18,026 nt of DNA from JBHJGO01 sp050331715 (lineage in GTDB: Bacteria; Cyanobacteriota; Cyanobacteriia; Cyanobacteriales; Microcoleaceae). Shown in pieces: positions 1-7,783 of this stretch. The position numbers were made by a program, and so were the translations under genes. The notes under the pieces were generated by a model. The model saw only the letters and a program-made list of their open reading frames with translations, was not told the origin of the DNA and ran no database searches. Every line of letters starts with the position of its first letter. Position 1 is the first letter of the stretch. Location of the stretch: NCBI GenBank assembly GCA_050331715.1, contig JBHJGO010000118.1, positions 1 through 18,026 of the forward strand. Reading direction: 5' to 3'.

Positions 1-519
1 TTTTTTAAAGAATATCTTGCAATTTAATTTTAAAATTCGCAATTTGTATAAGAATAACATTCAACTCAACTACAAAAATCTCAATCTGATAAAGAAGACC
101 TTGCAACTCAACTCCAAAAATCCCAATCTGAACAAGAATAACTCTCAACTCAACTTCAACAATCCCAATCTGAACAAGAAAAACTCACAACTCAACTTCA
201 ACAATCCCAAGAGCAGCTAGAAACTCTCACAAATCAGTCCCAGGAAAACCAAGCTGAACTCAGTCAAGTCCGTGATGAGCTAGAACTGACCCATCTCCAA
301 CTTGATGAAATTCAAATCGAGTTAGAGCACTCTCAAACAAAACAACAGCAAACCCAAACAGAACTAGAGCAGATGCAAGCTCAACTTCGAGAAAGTCACA
401 ATCAATTCGAAGCACAACTACAAACGCAAAAAAATCAAAGTCTCAACCCAAGTCAGTCTGAACATATTAAAGCTCTAGCTCGCATCCTGGCGGAAACTTT
501 GGAAACCTCTGAAAACTAG
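1..519 (+). pseudogene. Decayed 3' end of a coiled-coil protein gene
   Basis: This is the 3' end of a gene that encoded a long Gln/Glu/Leu/Ser-rich coiled coil. The frame beginning at base 1 reads heptad-like repeats (for example TQLQQSQSEQEKL) and ends at TAG 517-519. The same frame is interrupted by TAA at 25, 31, 49, 55 and 139. From 142 to the terminal stop it is open (125 codons), but its only ATG is at 373. The last residues (IKALARILAETLETSEN) leave the repeat pattern and look like a natural C-terminus. The coiled-coil composition resembles the tail of the sulfotransferase at 2519-4219, so this was probably another tailed glycan-modifying enzyme of the same cluster. The body of the gene lies outside the window. 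The assignment as coiled coil is firm; any function is unknown. Decay versus poor sequence at a contig edge cannot be separated here. Confidence 0.6.
22..210 (+). repeat. 42-bp tandem repeat, about 4.5 units, decaying toward the 5' side
   Basis: Units of 42 bp (14 codons, two heptads) start at 22, 64, 106, 148 and 190. The units at 106 and 148 are nearly identical. The unit at 22 matches the others codon by codon but carries many changes, most of them to T (CAA to TAA three times, CTT to TTT, ACT to ATT). The pattern also continues weakly into bases 1-21. These repeats encode the coiled coil of the pseudogene above. Confidence 0.75.
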
Positions 520-551
520 GGCATTTTTCAAGTACAGTCAATCTTCAAGTC

Positions 552-2366
552 ATGAATTCTCTCAAAAAACTGTCCATCGTATTTGCAGGTCGAAATGATT
601 CCTATGGGGGTGACTTCAAGGCCAAAGTTCTAGCGGCCTGGAAACGAAACTATACCCAAATGCTAAAGCGAAATATCAAAGCAGAGTGGGTTTTTGTGGA
701 ATGGAATCCTCTAGACAAGAATTATTTATCTTCTATTTTGGCTCCACTAGGATTTAAATGTTACATCATTCCTTTAAAAATCCACCAAGAAATTTGTACC
801 AATCCCCAGATGAATTTTATGCAGTTTTTTGCAAAGAATGTGGGAATGCGGAAAGCTAGTAATGACTGGATTGTTCTGACCAATGCTGATGTTATGTTTG
901 GCGAAGATATTTTGGATTTTATCGCTACCTATAAATTAGATGAAAATCTGATCTATCGAGCAGAACGTCGAGATATCAAACCTGGTCTACATGATGCATC
1001 ATTCCAAACAATGGTTGATAATACTGTCATGTATTATGACACCCAGGGAGGAAGCGATTTCATTCGAGGCGCAGGAGACTTTACTCTCTATAACAAGAGG
1101 AAAATTACTTTTGGCCATGATGAATCTATTAGAGATTCTGATATCTATATCGATATTCGATTCTTGTATAACTATAAGGAATTATCCGAATTCAATGACT
1201 ATTCCTTTATTCAATTCATTGGTACAGTCTTCAAAGAAGATCACCATTTAACCTGGCGACACACGTCACATTTGCCAGCTTCTCATAAGGGCTTAAACAA
1301 GAGAGAAGAATACCTTCACAGTAATATTCCTTACTCATCTCCGCAATCATGGGGTTTAGCCAATGCAAGAACAAAACAAATCAACCATAATATTTGGCAG
1401 TTAGAATCCATAGAATCTCCAGCTTTCCCTATCGCAAAGCATTTCAGAGTAGTTGTTCTCCTCACTGTTCGAAATGAAGAACTCTATCTGGAGCGCTGTT
1501 TGAGGCATCTTCATAGTCAGGGAGTTGAAACCTACTTAATTGATAATGACTCAACGGATCGTACCTTGAGCATTGCTAAGGGGTTTCTAGATCGAGGCGT
1601 GGTTAAAATCGAGCACTTTCCTTTTCATGGAGAATTTGAGCTGCAAAAAATTTGTCGAAATGAAGAACGACTTGCCAAAGAAATTGATGCGGATTGGTTT
1701 ATCCACCATGATGCGGACGAAATTCGACAGGCTCCCAAACCCGCTCAAACATTGGTAGAGGGGATAAAAATAGCCGACTCTCAGGGATACAGCGCTATCA
1801 ACTTTGATGAGTTTGTATTTTTGCCAACTAATCAAACTGAATCTTTCAAGGAAAAAGACTATGTGAAAGAGATGCAATATTATTATTTTTTTGAACCAAT
1901 GCCACAACGTCGAATTAATGCTTGGAAGAAAAACGATGTGATTAATCTTCACAATACTGGGGGACATGGAGCTGAGTTTCCAGAACGTCAAGTTTTTCCC
2001 ATGCCTTTCATCCTGCGGCACTACATTGTTCTGAGCCGAGATCATGCAATTGCTAAATATGGTCATCGAATCTACTCAAAAGCCGATTTATCTCTAGGTT
2101 GGTCGTTAGACAGAGTTAACTTCACATCAGAAAAATTGATTTTTCCCGATAAATCTCAGCTCAAGAAACTTGATCCTTCAGGAACCTGGGATAAATCCCA
2201 ACCCTGGACAGAACACGCATTTCTCCTGGGTAAAGCTGGGACAACTCTAGCTTCTAACGAACGTAGTAGGAACTGCGGTACCATTCAGGATCAGTTGGCC
2301 CAGTCAAAGCGCAAACTGAATCAACTGGAAGCGGATTTGGAAGCTCTACAGCACCTTTCTGACTAG
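552..2366 (+). CDS. Two-domain glycosyltransferase with short coiled-coil tail
   Basis: The predicted product (604 aa) is a glycosyltransferase. The N-terminal half (about 8-260) resembles a GT-A-type nucleotide-sugar domain: it starts on a beta strand (LSIVFAGRND), has N95-VGMRKA and a DxD-like NADVMF at 111-116, and a GAGDFTLYNKRK segment at 173-184. The second half (about 298-510) resembles the GT2-like Glyco_tranf_2_4 family: LLTVRNEE at 303-310, LIDNDSTD at 329-336 and a likely metal/acid motif HHDADEI at 385-391. The last 25 residues (TIQDQLAQSKRKLNQLEADL) are coiled coil and closely match the end of the sulfotransferase downstream. There is no signal peptide, so it probably acts in the cytoplasm on a surface glycan. 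No strong Shine-Dalgarno site is visible before ATG 552. Donor and acceptor are unknown. The family call is confident; two active sites are an inference. Confidence 0.85.
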   Translation: MNSLKKLSIVFAGRNDSYGGDFKAKVLAAWKRNYTQMLKRNIKAEWVFVEWNPLDKNYLSSILAPLGFKCYIIPLKIHQEICTNPQMNFMQFFAKNVGMRKASNDWIVLTNADVMFGEDILDFIATYKLDENLIYRAERRDIKPGLHDASFQTMVDNTVMYYDTQGGSDFIRGAGDFTLYNKRKITFGHDESIRDSDIYIDIRFLYNYKELSEFNDYSFIQFIGTVFKEDHHLTWRHTSHLPASHKGLNKREEYLHSNIPYSSPQSWGLANARTKQINHNIWQLESIESPAFPIAKHFRVVVLLTVRNEELYLERCLRHLHSQGVETYLIDNDSTDRTLSIAKGFLDRGVVKIEHFPFHGEFELQKICRNEERLAKEIDADWFIHHDADEIRQAPKPAQTLVEGIKIADSQGYSAINFDEFVFLPTNQTESFKEKDYVKEMQYYYFFEPMPQRRINAWKKNDVINLHNTGGHGAEFPERQVFPMPFILRHYIVLSRDHAIAKYGHRIYSKADLSLGWSLDRVNFTSEKLIFPDKSQLKKLDPSGTWDKSQPWTEHAFLLGKAGTTLASNERSRNCGTIQDQLAQSKRKLNQLEADLEALQHLSD

Positions 2367-2488
2367 ACCCTGAGCAAAAATGGGTATTGACTCAAGGCGA
2401 AGTGGTGAGCGACGGGGCCGTCCACTATTTCGTTAAAATAGCCTCGCCTTCGGTGGGAACCCGAATTTACTTGCTTGAAGTTCTCTGA
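2363..2488 (+). other. Orphan protein-like reading frame between the two transferase genes
   Basis: The 152-bp gap after the glycosyltransferase contains an open frame of 41 codons ending at TGA 2486-2488. It includes the peptides KWVLTQGEVVSDGAVHYF and RIYLLEVL, which look like real protein rather than a random frame, and its codons are richer in G and C than the neighbours. It has no ATG; TTG and GTG codons are present, and a stop at 2360 lies just upstream in the same frame. The inverted 7-mers AAGGCGA (2394-2400) and TCGCCTT (2444-2450) also lie here. It may be a remnant of a lost gene or of a former glycosyltransferase C-terminus. I do not recognise it. Confidence 0.2.
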
Positions 2489-2518
2489 ACCTGGCATGAT
2501 TGGAGATAATTCCCTCAA

Positions 2519-4219
2519 TTGTTAAAATCTATTCTTCAGTTCCTTGATTCAGGGCTGAATTCATCTGGAATCTGCACGTCTATGAACTCGTCCCAATCTA
2601 CAGCTACTCAATCTCAGATACTGGTCATTGCTGGAATGCATCGCTCGGGAACGTCCCTACTGGCTGGAATACTGCAAACAGCAGGTCTGAATATTGGCCA
2701 ATCCTTGCTTGAGGCCAATGAGTGGAATCCTAAAGGATACTTTGAAAATGTGGATTTCGTTGATTTCCATCGGGCCGTTCTACAAGCCCAGCAAATTTCA
2801 AAAGATGGCTGGACGCTTCAGGAAGAAATTGTTTTGGGAGAACAGTGTCAGGATCAGGCCCAAGAGATTATTGCTCGAAACTCTAACAATTCACTTTGGG
2901 GTTGGAAAGATCCTCGCACCACATTGTTCCTGGATTTCTGGGCTAAGGTCTTACCAGAAGCCAACTTTTTGCTCCTCTATCGTGCGCCTTGGGAGGTTAT
3001 TGATTCCCTGTATCGACGAGGTGATGAACCCTTTCAAGCTGCTCCTGAATTGGCAGTGAAGATTTGGCAACACTACAACCAGAAAATCATCCAATTTTGT
3101 AATCGTTTTCCTAAACGGTTTCTGCTGACAAACATCAACATTGTGATTCGGGATCCTCAGCGTTACATCAACCAAGTGAATCACCTGTTTGGGACTGATC
3201 TAGTTGCTCCTGCAGAGAACTTCTACGAAGCCTCCTTATTTAAAACTGACAATACAATAGGTCATCGTCCAAGCTTAATTGCTAACTACTTCCCAGATGT
3301 AATCGAACTTTACCAAGAATTAGAAACCCGTTCTTGGCAACCGGGAACGGGGCTAGATTTAAGTTGGCGTGATGAAATGAGAAATGCTCCCTACCGAGTT
3401 TGGGCTTTTCAGGATTGGATATCACTTTGTCAATTAGAAGCTTCGCATCAGGGGCTACAGCAAAAGTATCAAACCTTAGAAACGAATAGTTCTGGTTTAG
3501 AATCTCAACTTAAGCAGTCCGAATCTCAACTCCAAAAATCCCAAGCAAAATTGTACGAGACTCAGACTGTTTTGGAACAATCTCAAAAACAGTTGCAAGA
3601 AACAGAGTCAACATTGGAGCAATATCAAAGTCGGCTCCAGGAAACTCAAATTCAAGTGACTCAATCTCAGTCCTATGAACAACAGCAACAGATGCAGCTT
3701 CATGCCGTTCAGGAGGAGTTAGAACAATCTCTGTCCCAATTGCATCAGGCTGAGTCTTTATTAGAAAAATATAACGTCCAACTCAAGCAGATGCAGAGTG
3801 AATTGGAAAAATCGAAGTTTGAGCAGTCCTTGCTGGAAGGATCTGAAGATATCTATCAATCATTAGTTTCAAAAGCATGGTTTTCCTATAAGAACCAGGA
3901 TTTGAACCAGATGGCTCAGTATTTGAAGCAATCAATGTCATATTATCCGGGCTTTCAATCGGAAATTTTGCTGAAGTGGATTGAAAGCTTTGCTCAACTT
4001 TCAGCTCAGTCCCAGGAATCTTTTAATGCTCAAGTTCTGACTCAAACCTCTGAGTGGAAACAATTAATGCACCGTGTAATGAGTCATTCCTCTAATAGTC
4101 AGAAAGGATACATTCCTGAGAGACTTGAACAGAATCATAACTTAACTAAAGTTCGTGAACAGCTCTCTCAGTCAAAGACTAAGCTTGCTCAAGTAGAAGC
4201 CGATTTGCAATCTACTTGA
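2519..4219 (+). CDS. Sulfotransferase with long coiled-coil tail
   Basis: The product transfers sulfate from PAPS to an acceptor, probably a glycan given the neighbours. The open frame starts at TTG 2519 (566 aa). ATG 2582 (residue 22) sits just before the domain and is an equally likely start; both have only weak upstream GGA-type sites. The sulfotransferase domain covers about 33-300: the 5'-phosphosulfate loop GMHRSGTS (39-46) follows a beta strand, GWKDPRTT is at 128-135, and the 3'-phosphate-binding segment YRAPWEVIDSL is at 154-164. Residues about 306-440 form a Gln/Glu/Ser-rich coiled coil. A helical segment with little low complexity follows (about 441-530), and the protein ends in LSQSKTKLAQVEADLQST, nearly the same as the glycosyltransferase tail. 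It is convergent with the TPR gene, with a 20-bp gap. The sulfotransferase call is strong; the substrate is unknown. Confidence 0.85.
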   Translation: MLKSILQFLDSGLNSSGICTSMNSSQSTATQSQILVIAGMHRSGTSLLAGILQTAGLNIGQSLLEANEWNPKGYFENVDFVDFHRAVLQAQQISKDGWTLQEEIVLGEQCQDQAQEIIARNSNNSLWGWKDPRTTLFLDFWAKVLPEANFLLLYRAPWEVIDSLYRRGDEPFQAAPELAVKIWQHYNQKIIQFCNRFPKRFLLTNINIVIRDPQRYINQVNHLFGTDLVAPAENFYEASLFKTDNTIGHRPSLIANYFPDVIELYQELETRSWQPGTGLDLSWRDEMRNAPYRVWAFQDWISLCQLEASHQGLQQKYQTLETNSSGLESQLKQSESQLQKSQAKLYETQTVLEQSQKQLQETESTLEQYQSRLQETQIQVTQSQSYEQQQQMQLHAVQEELEQSLSQLHQAESLLEKYNVQLKQMQSELEKSKFEQSLLEGSEDIYQSLVSKAWFSYKNQDLNQMAQYLKQSMSYYPGFQSEILLKWIESFAQLSAQSQESFNAQVLTQTSEWKQLMHRVMSHSSNSQKGYIPERLEQNHNLTKVREQLSQSKTKLAQVEADLQST

Positions 4220-4239
4220 AGAAACTTTATAACTTTCAT

Positions 4240-6408
4240 CTAGTCAATGCCTCCTTGCTCCAAGACGAGTTGTCGAGCCATCTGACGGAATACGAGTGCA
4301 GCATCAGGCTGATGATGACGATTGAGAACGTCAGCAAGTTGGTGATAGAGCAATGGATTATTCGGTTCAATGGCTAGAGCCTTGTGATAGAGCGTTACGT
4401 GATCGGGATTTTCTTGAATCAGTTGCTGATAATAGCCCATTGCCTCTGATAAATCTGCCATTGCCCGCTCTCGCAAGGCATCTGCTAGTTTCTCCTCAAG
4501 CGCAGGCAACGCGGGATCAACAGCCATCGCCCCCTGATAGGCTGTAACAGCTCCCTCCCAATTACCTAACTTGACCTGAATATCTCCCAGATTGTAGTGT
4601 GACCAGGGAAACTTAGAATTCAATTGAATCGCTCGACTGTAGGCTTCAACCGCCTCTTGCCAACGTTCTAACTTCACCAGCGCCTGTGCCAACCCGTTGT
4701 GCGACCAGGCAAAGTCTGCATGAAGATCGATGGATTTCTGATAGATGGTAACTGCTTCCTCCCACCGTTCCAATTTCAAGAACACATCGGCAAGACCATT
4801 GTATGTCCACCAAATTTCAGAATTGAGTTCTATGGAACGTTGGTAGGCCGTTAGAGCTGATTGCCAGTCTTCTTGCTCTCGCAACAAATCGGCCAGGCGC
4901 TGATAGGTTTCGGCATCTTCGGAATTCAACTCAATGGATTTTCGATAGGCTGAAATCGCTCCTTCTACATCTCCTGTTTTTCCCAGAGCGTGACCGAGAA
5001 ACTTGTAGACTTCTGCATCTTGGGTTTCCGCAATTTTTAGCGCCTGTTGTAGTGTCGTTGCTGTTTCCGACCATTGTTCCTGTTTGGCAAAAACCTTCCC
5101 TAGGGCGTAGTGGGCTTCTGGTAGTTGAGGATTCAGTTGAATCACTTTCTGATAAGCTGCTGTTGCTTCTGCTAATCGCCATTGCTGTTGCAGAATATGC
5201 CCTAGCTGTAGGTATGCAACCAGAGAATTCGGATCAAGTTGCAATAGTTTTTGGTAGGTGGAAATCGCCTCTCCCCATTGTGCTTGCTGGACGAAGATTT
5301 CTCCCAAGCCTCTGTAGGAATCCAAATATTCAGGGTTAAGTTCTAATGCTTTTTGATAGGCTATAACCGCCTCTGGAAATTGAGGTTGGTGTTGATAACA
5401 GCTTCCAAGACCGTGATAGGCTTCAGCCAGTTGAGCATTGAGTTGCAATGCCTGTTGAAACGAATTAAAGGCTTGACTTAACTGTTGCCGTTGGAATTGA
5501 TGCCAACCTATCTGAACATAATCGGTGGCAGTTGCCCGTTCCGGTTCCAGAGAATGGGCTTTTTCCAGACATTGGGCGGCTTGCGTTGAGCTACCCAATT
5601 GCGTCAGAATTTTGGCTAGGTTTCGATAGGCTCCGGCAAATTCAGGGTTGATTTGAATCGCCTGTTGATAGCAGCTAACTGCTTTTTCTAATCGTTGTTG
5701 CTGACCGTAGAGGCTACCAAGATTAGCGTGGACTTCTGCGTACTGCGGTTGAATCTGCAAGGCTGCTTCATAGGCTCGAATCGCAGCGGTAACTTCTCCT
5801 AGAACTTGTAAAGCATTGCCTTGAATCTTGTAGGCAATTGCCAGGTTCGGTTGAAGTTTCAAAGCTTTTTGACAGGTGGCGATCGCCATCTCCCAGTTCT
5901 TCAGAGCGCAATACGCATTTGCCTGATCAATGAGAGCTTGCGGATCTGAGGCTTGAGACTGAGTTACCGAGGGTTGAATCGACGGAACTCCAGGAGAAAC
6001 TGATGGCGGTAGTTTCTGATGACTGACTTGATGACTAACTTGATGACTAACTGGAGTTGCCTTAATTGCGCCGTTTCGTTGCAGCGGTTCAGATTTGAGG
6101 GCCGCTGCCAGTGTATCAGCAGGAGTTGGTTGAGTTGGGGTTTGTAGGGCTGCTGCCAATGTATCAGCAGGAGAAATCGTTTGGACTTGACGTTGAGGTT
6201 GAGCTGGAGACTGGGGTGGCTTGATCTTCGCTTCCAATACCTCGGCTTGCTGCTGACAGGCTTTTGCTTTTTGCGGCTGATTTAACTTTGTCCAAACCTT
6301 TGCCAGGTTACGATAGGCTCCAGCAAAATCAGGCTTCAGCCGAATTGCTTTCTGGAAATGTTCGACTGCCCGTTGCCATTGCTGCTGTCGGGCGTACAAA
6401 CTGCCCAA
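4240..6408 (-). CDS. TPR-repeat scaffold protein (main segment of a gene with an in-frame stop)
   Basis: This segment encodes about 15 or more tetratricopeptide repeats of 34 residues (pattern W/Y..LG..Y......A...Y..A..L.P), so the protein is a helical solenoid for protein-protein binding with no catalytic domain visible. It ends at TAG 4240-4242. The start given is TTG 6406-6408 and has no convincing ribosome site. The same frame continues upstream through TAA 6475-6477 to ATG 6660, so the intact ancestor was about 806 codons (4240-6660). Near the N-terminal side is a Pro/Gln-rich linker containing PADTLAAAL twice and VSHQ three times, which separates a first TPR pair from the main array. 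Cyanobacterial proteins of this build often accompany or fuse to glycosyl- and sulfotransferases, which fits the convergent cluster. Whether this part is still translated is unclear. Confidence 0.8.
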   Translation of the reverse strand: MGSLYARQQQWQRAVEHFQKAIRLKPDFAGAYRNLAKVWTKLNQPQKAKACQQQAEVLEAKIKPPQSPAQPQRQVQTISPADTLAAALQTPTQPTPADTLAAALKSEPLQRNGAIKATPVSHQVSHQVSHQKLPPSVSPGVPSIQPSVTQSQASDPQALIDQANAYCALKNWEMAIATCQKALKLQPNLAIAYKIQGNALQVLGEVTAAIRAYEAALQIQPQYAEVHANLGSLYGQQQRLEKAVSCYQQAIQINPEFAGAYRNLAKILTQLGSSTQAAQCLEKAHSLEPERATATDYVQIGWHQFQRQQLSQAFNSFQQALQLNAQLAEAYHGLGSCYQHQPQFPEAVIAYQKALELNPEYLDSYRGLGEIFVQQAQWGEAISTYQKLLQLDPNSLVAYLQLGHILQQQWRLAEATAAYQKVIQLNPQLPEAHYALGKVFAKQEQWSETATTLQQALKIAETQDAEVYKFLGHALGKTGDVEGAISAYRKSIELNSEDAETYQRLADLLREQEDWQSALTAYQRSIELNSEIWWTYNGLADVFLKLERWEEAVTIYQKSIDLHADFAWSHNGLAQALVKLERWQEAVEAYSRAIQLNSKFPWSHYNLGDIQVKLGNWEGAVTAYQGAMAVDPALPALEEKLADALRERAMADLSEAMGYYQQLIQENPDHVTLYHKALAIEPNNPLLYHQLADVLNRHHQPDAALVFRQMARQLVLEQGGID
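5879..5886. repeat. HIP1 octamer
   Basis: GCGATCGC, the highly iterated palindrome typical of many cyanobacterial genomes, lies inside the TPR gene. Confidence 0.8.
6018..6053. repeat. 12-bp tandem repeat, three units, in the TPR gene linker
   Basis: Three 12-bp units (GATGACTAACTT and close variants) lie at 6018-6029, 6030-6041 and 6042-6053. On the coding strand they give three tandem VSHQ tetrapeptides in the flexible linker between TPR blocks, so length changes here would stay in frame. Confidence 0.8.
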
Positions 6409-6474
6409 GTTGGCCTGAAGTTCTGGCCAGCTTGGATCGAGCTCCAGAGCTTGGGTATAGTAGGTTTGTGCTTG

Positions 6475-6660
6475 TTAGAGGTTCCGCTGACGCTGGGCAA
6501 TGTCCCCCAACAGCTTATAGGCCGGAGTGTGTTTGGGTTGAAGCTTCAAGAGTTGCTGACAGACTTTGTAAGCATCTTCCACCTGACCCTGTTCAAAATA
6601 GGTTTCTGCCTGGTGTTGTAAATAGAAAATACTTTTCTGCAGGATATCGTTCGCTTGCAT
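6475..6660 (-). pseudogene. 5' fragment of the TPR gene, ended by in-frame TAA
   Basis: The 61 codons from ATG 6658-6660 encode MQANDILQKSIFYLQHQAET and the first TPR (QVEDAYKVCQQLLKLQPKHTPAYKLLGDI). A GGAG site at 6664-6667, three bases upstream, supports this start. Translation stops at TAA 6475-6477. Directly after it the same frame goes on with QAQTYYTQALELDPSW, the rest of the next TPR, and then runs into the main segment. The stop therefore replaces one residue of a TPR helix (an RNL-x-QAQ context where Glu or Gln would be usual). This is a point nonsense change, not a frameshift or a gene boundary. Confidence 0.75.
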
Positions 6661-6751
6661 AATCTCCGGTTAAGCGGGAAAGGCTGAATATTTCAAGACT
6701 TAGTTTTTATTTTAAAGGTTAAGGGTCAGCTCGACGTCATCTGATCGACAG

Positions 6752-7639
6752 TTATGGCAAGCCTAAAAATTCCAAGAGGATAGCTACGAATTGTTCTGGT
6801 GCATCCTGTTGTATCCAATGAGACGCCCCTGCAATCGGTTGGAAAATAGCATCAGGGATTTCACTCGCCAATCGCTTTCCATCTTCTGATCGTTGCCACG
6901 GATCATCCATTCCCCACAAAATCAAGGTTGACGCTGTGATATGACCATGACGGTCAAGAAGTGCCATGGTCTGGTTGGCATTCAATGCGGAGGCATTACG
7001 CAGCAAACTCAATTTCCCTTCTTCACTTGCCCAGGGTGCAATAATACCCCTGCGAAACTCAGGAGTGAGGCGGCTTTTGTTCGAGAGACCTGCTGCCAGA
7101 CTTTCTTCTAGAGCTTGAACTAGCTCTTCTACCGAACGAGACTTCCACCGCAACGGATGACCAAAATCAAGCATATCGTCGTCGAATCGGTCGTAGCAAA
7201 CAGAATTTGTGATTATGAGGCGATCAACACAGTCTGGGTGTTCAATCGCTAAAATCAAGGCGACTGCGCCCCCTGTATCGTGACCCACAACATCAACTTT
7301 TTGTACACCCAGGATAGAGAGAAAAGCTACAATCACCTGTGCCTGAGTTTGAAATGACCGATCAAAGCGATCTCGGCGATCTGACCATCCATGACCTAGA
7401 AAGTCCGGCACAATTACCCGGTAACCTGTATCAACCAGCGGTGGAATAACCGCATGGTAGAGATATCCCCAGGTTGGAATACCGTGCATTAGTAGGACGA
7501 TACCGCACTGGGGTTCCCCCACATCGATGTACCGAATTCTGACTGGGATGTGGGCCGCTGTACCAGCAGGCAAGATAACTTCCTGTTGCGCAGATCTAAA
7601 CTCTTCCCAGGTGTCCCAGCCACTGCAATGGAGCTTCAT
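6752..7639 (-). CDS. Alpha/beta hydrolase, haloalkane dehalogenase / epoxide hydrolase-like
   Basis: This 295-aa protein has the full alpha/beta-hydrolase plan. The oxyanion segment HGIPTWGYLY is at 52-61, LGHGWSDRRD at 81-90, and the nucleophile elbow VVGHDTGGA at 117-125 with Asp121 as nucleophile. The acid is probably Asp246 in LILWGMDDPW, and the catalytic histidine is probably His274 in AGASHWIQ. An Asp nucleophile followed by T-G-G is the pattern of haloalkane dehalogenases and soluble epoxide hydrolases rather than esterases (Ser) or lipases. A helical cap lies about 145-230. No signal peptide is seen, so it is cytoplasmic. It is divergent from ffh with a 144-bp gap and follows the TPR gene on the same strand without evident coupling. 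The substrate cannot be read from sequence. Confidence 0.85.
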   Translation of the reverse strand: MKLHCSGWDTWEEFRSAQQEVILPAGTAAHIPVRIRYIDVGEPQCGIVLLMHGIPTWGYLYHAVIPPLVDTGYRVIVPDFLGHGWSDRRDRFDRSFQTQAQVIVAFLSILGVQKVDVVGHDTGGAVALILAIEHPDCVDRLIITNSVCYDRFDDDMLDFGHPLRWKSRSVEELVQALEESLAAGLSNKSRLTPEFRRGIIAPWASEEGKLSLLRNASALNANQTMALLDRHGHITASTLILWGMDDPWQRSEDGKRLASEIPDAIFQPIAGASHWIQQDAPEQFVAILLEFLGLP

Positions 7640-7783
7640 GTTATCAAGTTGCGTATCCAGACTTTTTGCTTAGTCTATCAATCATCTGTACTAGCTGAAG
7701 ATCCTGATTTCGTTGGCCCCTTAGCAGCTTTAATCGTGTAAACTGAAGGTTTAAGACTGTTTCGTAAAGAAGACCTCCTCCCT

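Noticed and set aside
17..220. An Asn/Leu/Lys-rich 67-residue protein read from ATG 17.
   Set aside because: It is the wrong frame of the 42-bp repeat; the neighbouring frame gives the coiled coil that continues to the stop at 519.
2394..2450. A terminator formed by the AAGGCGA/TCGCCTT inverted pair after the glycosyltransferase.
   Set aside because: The arms are only seven bases with a 43-base loop and no T-run follows.
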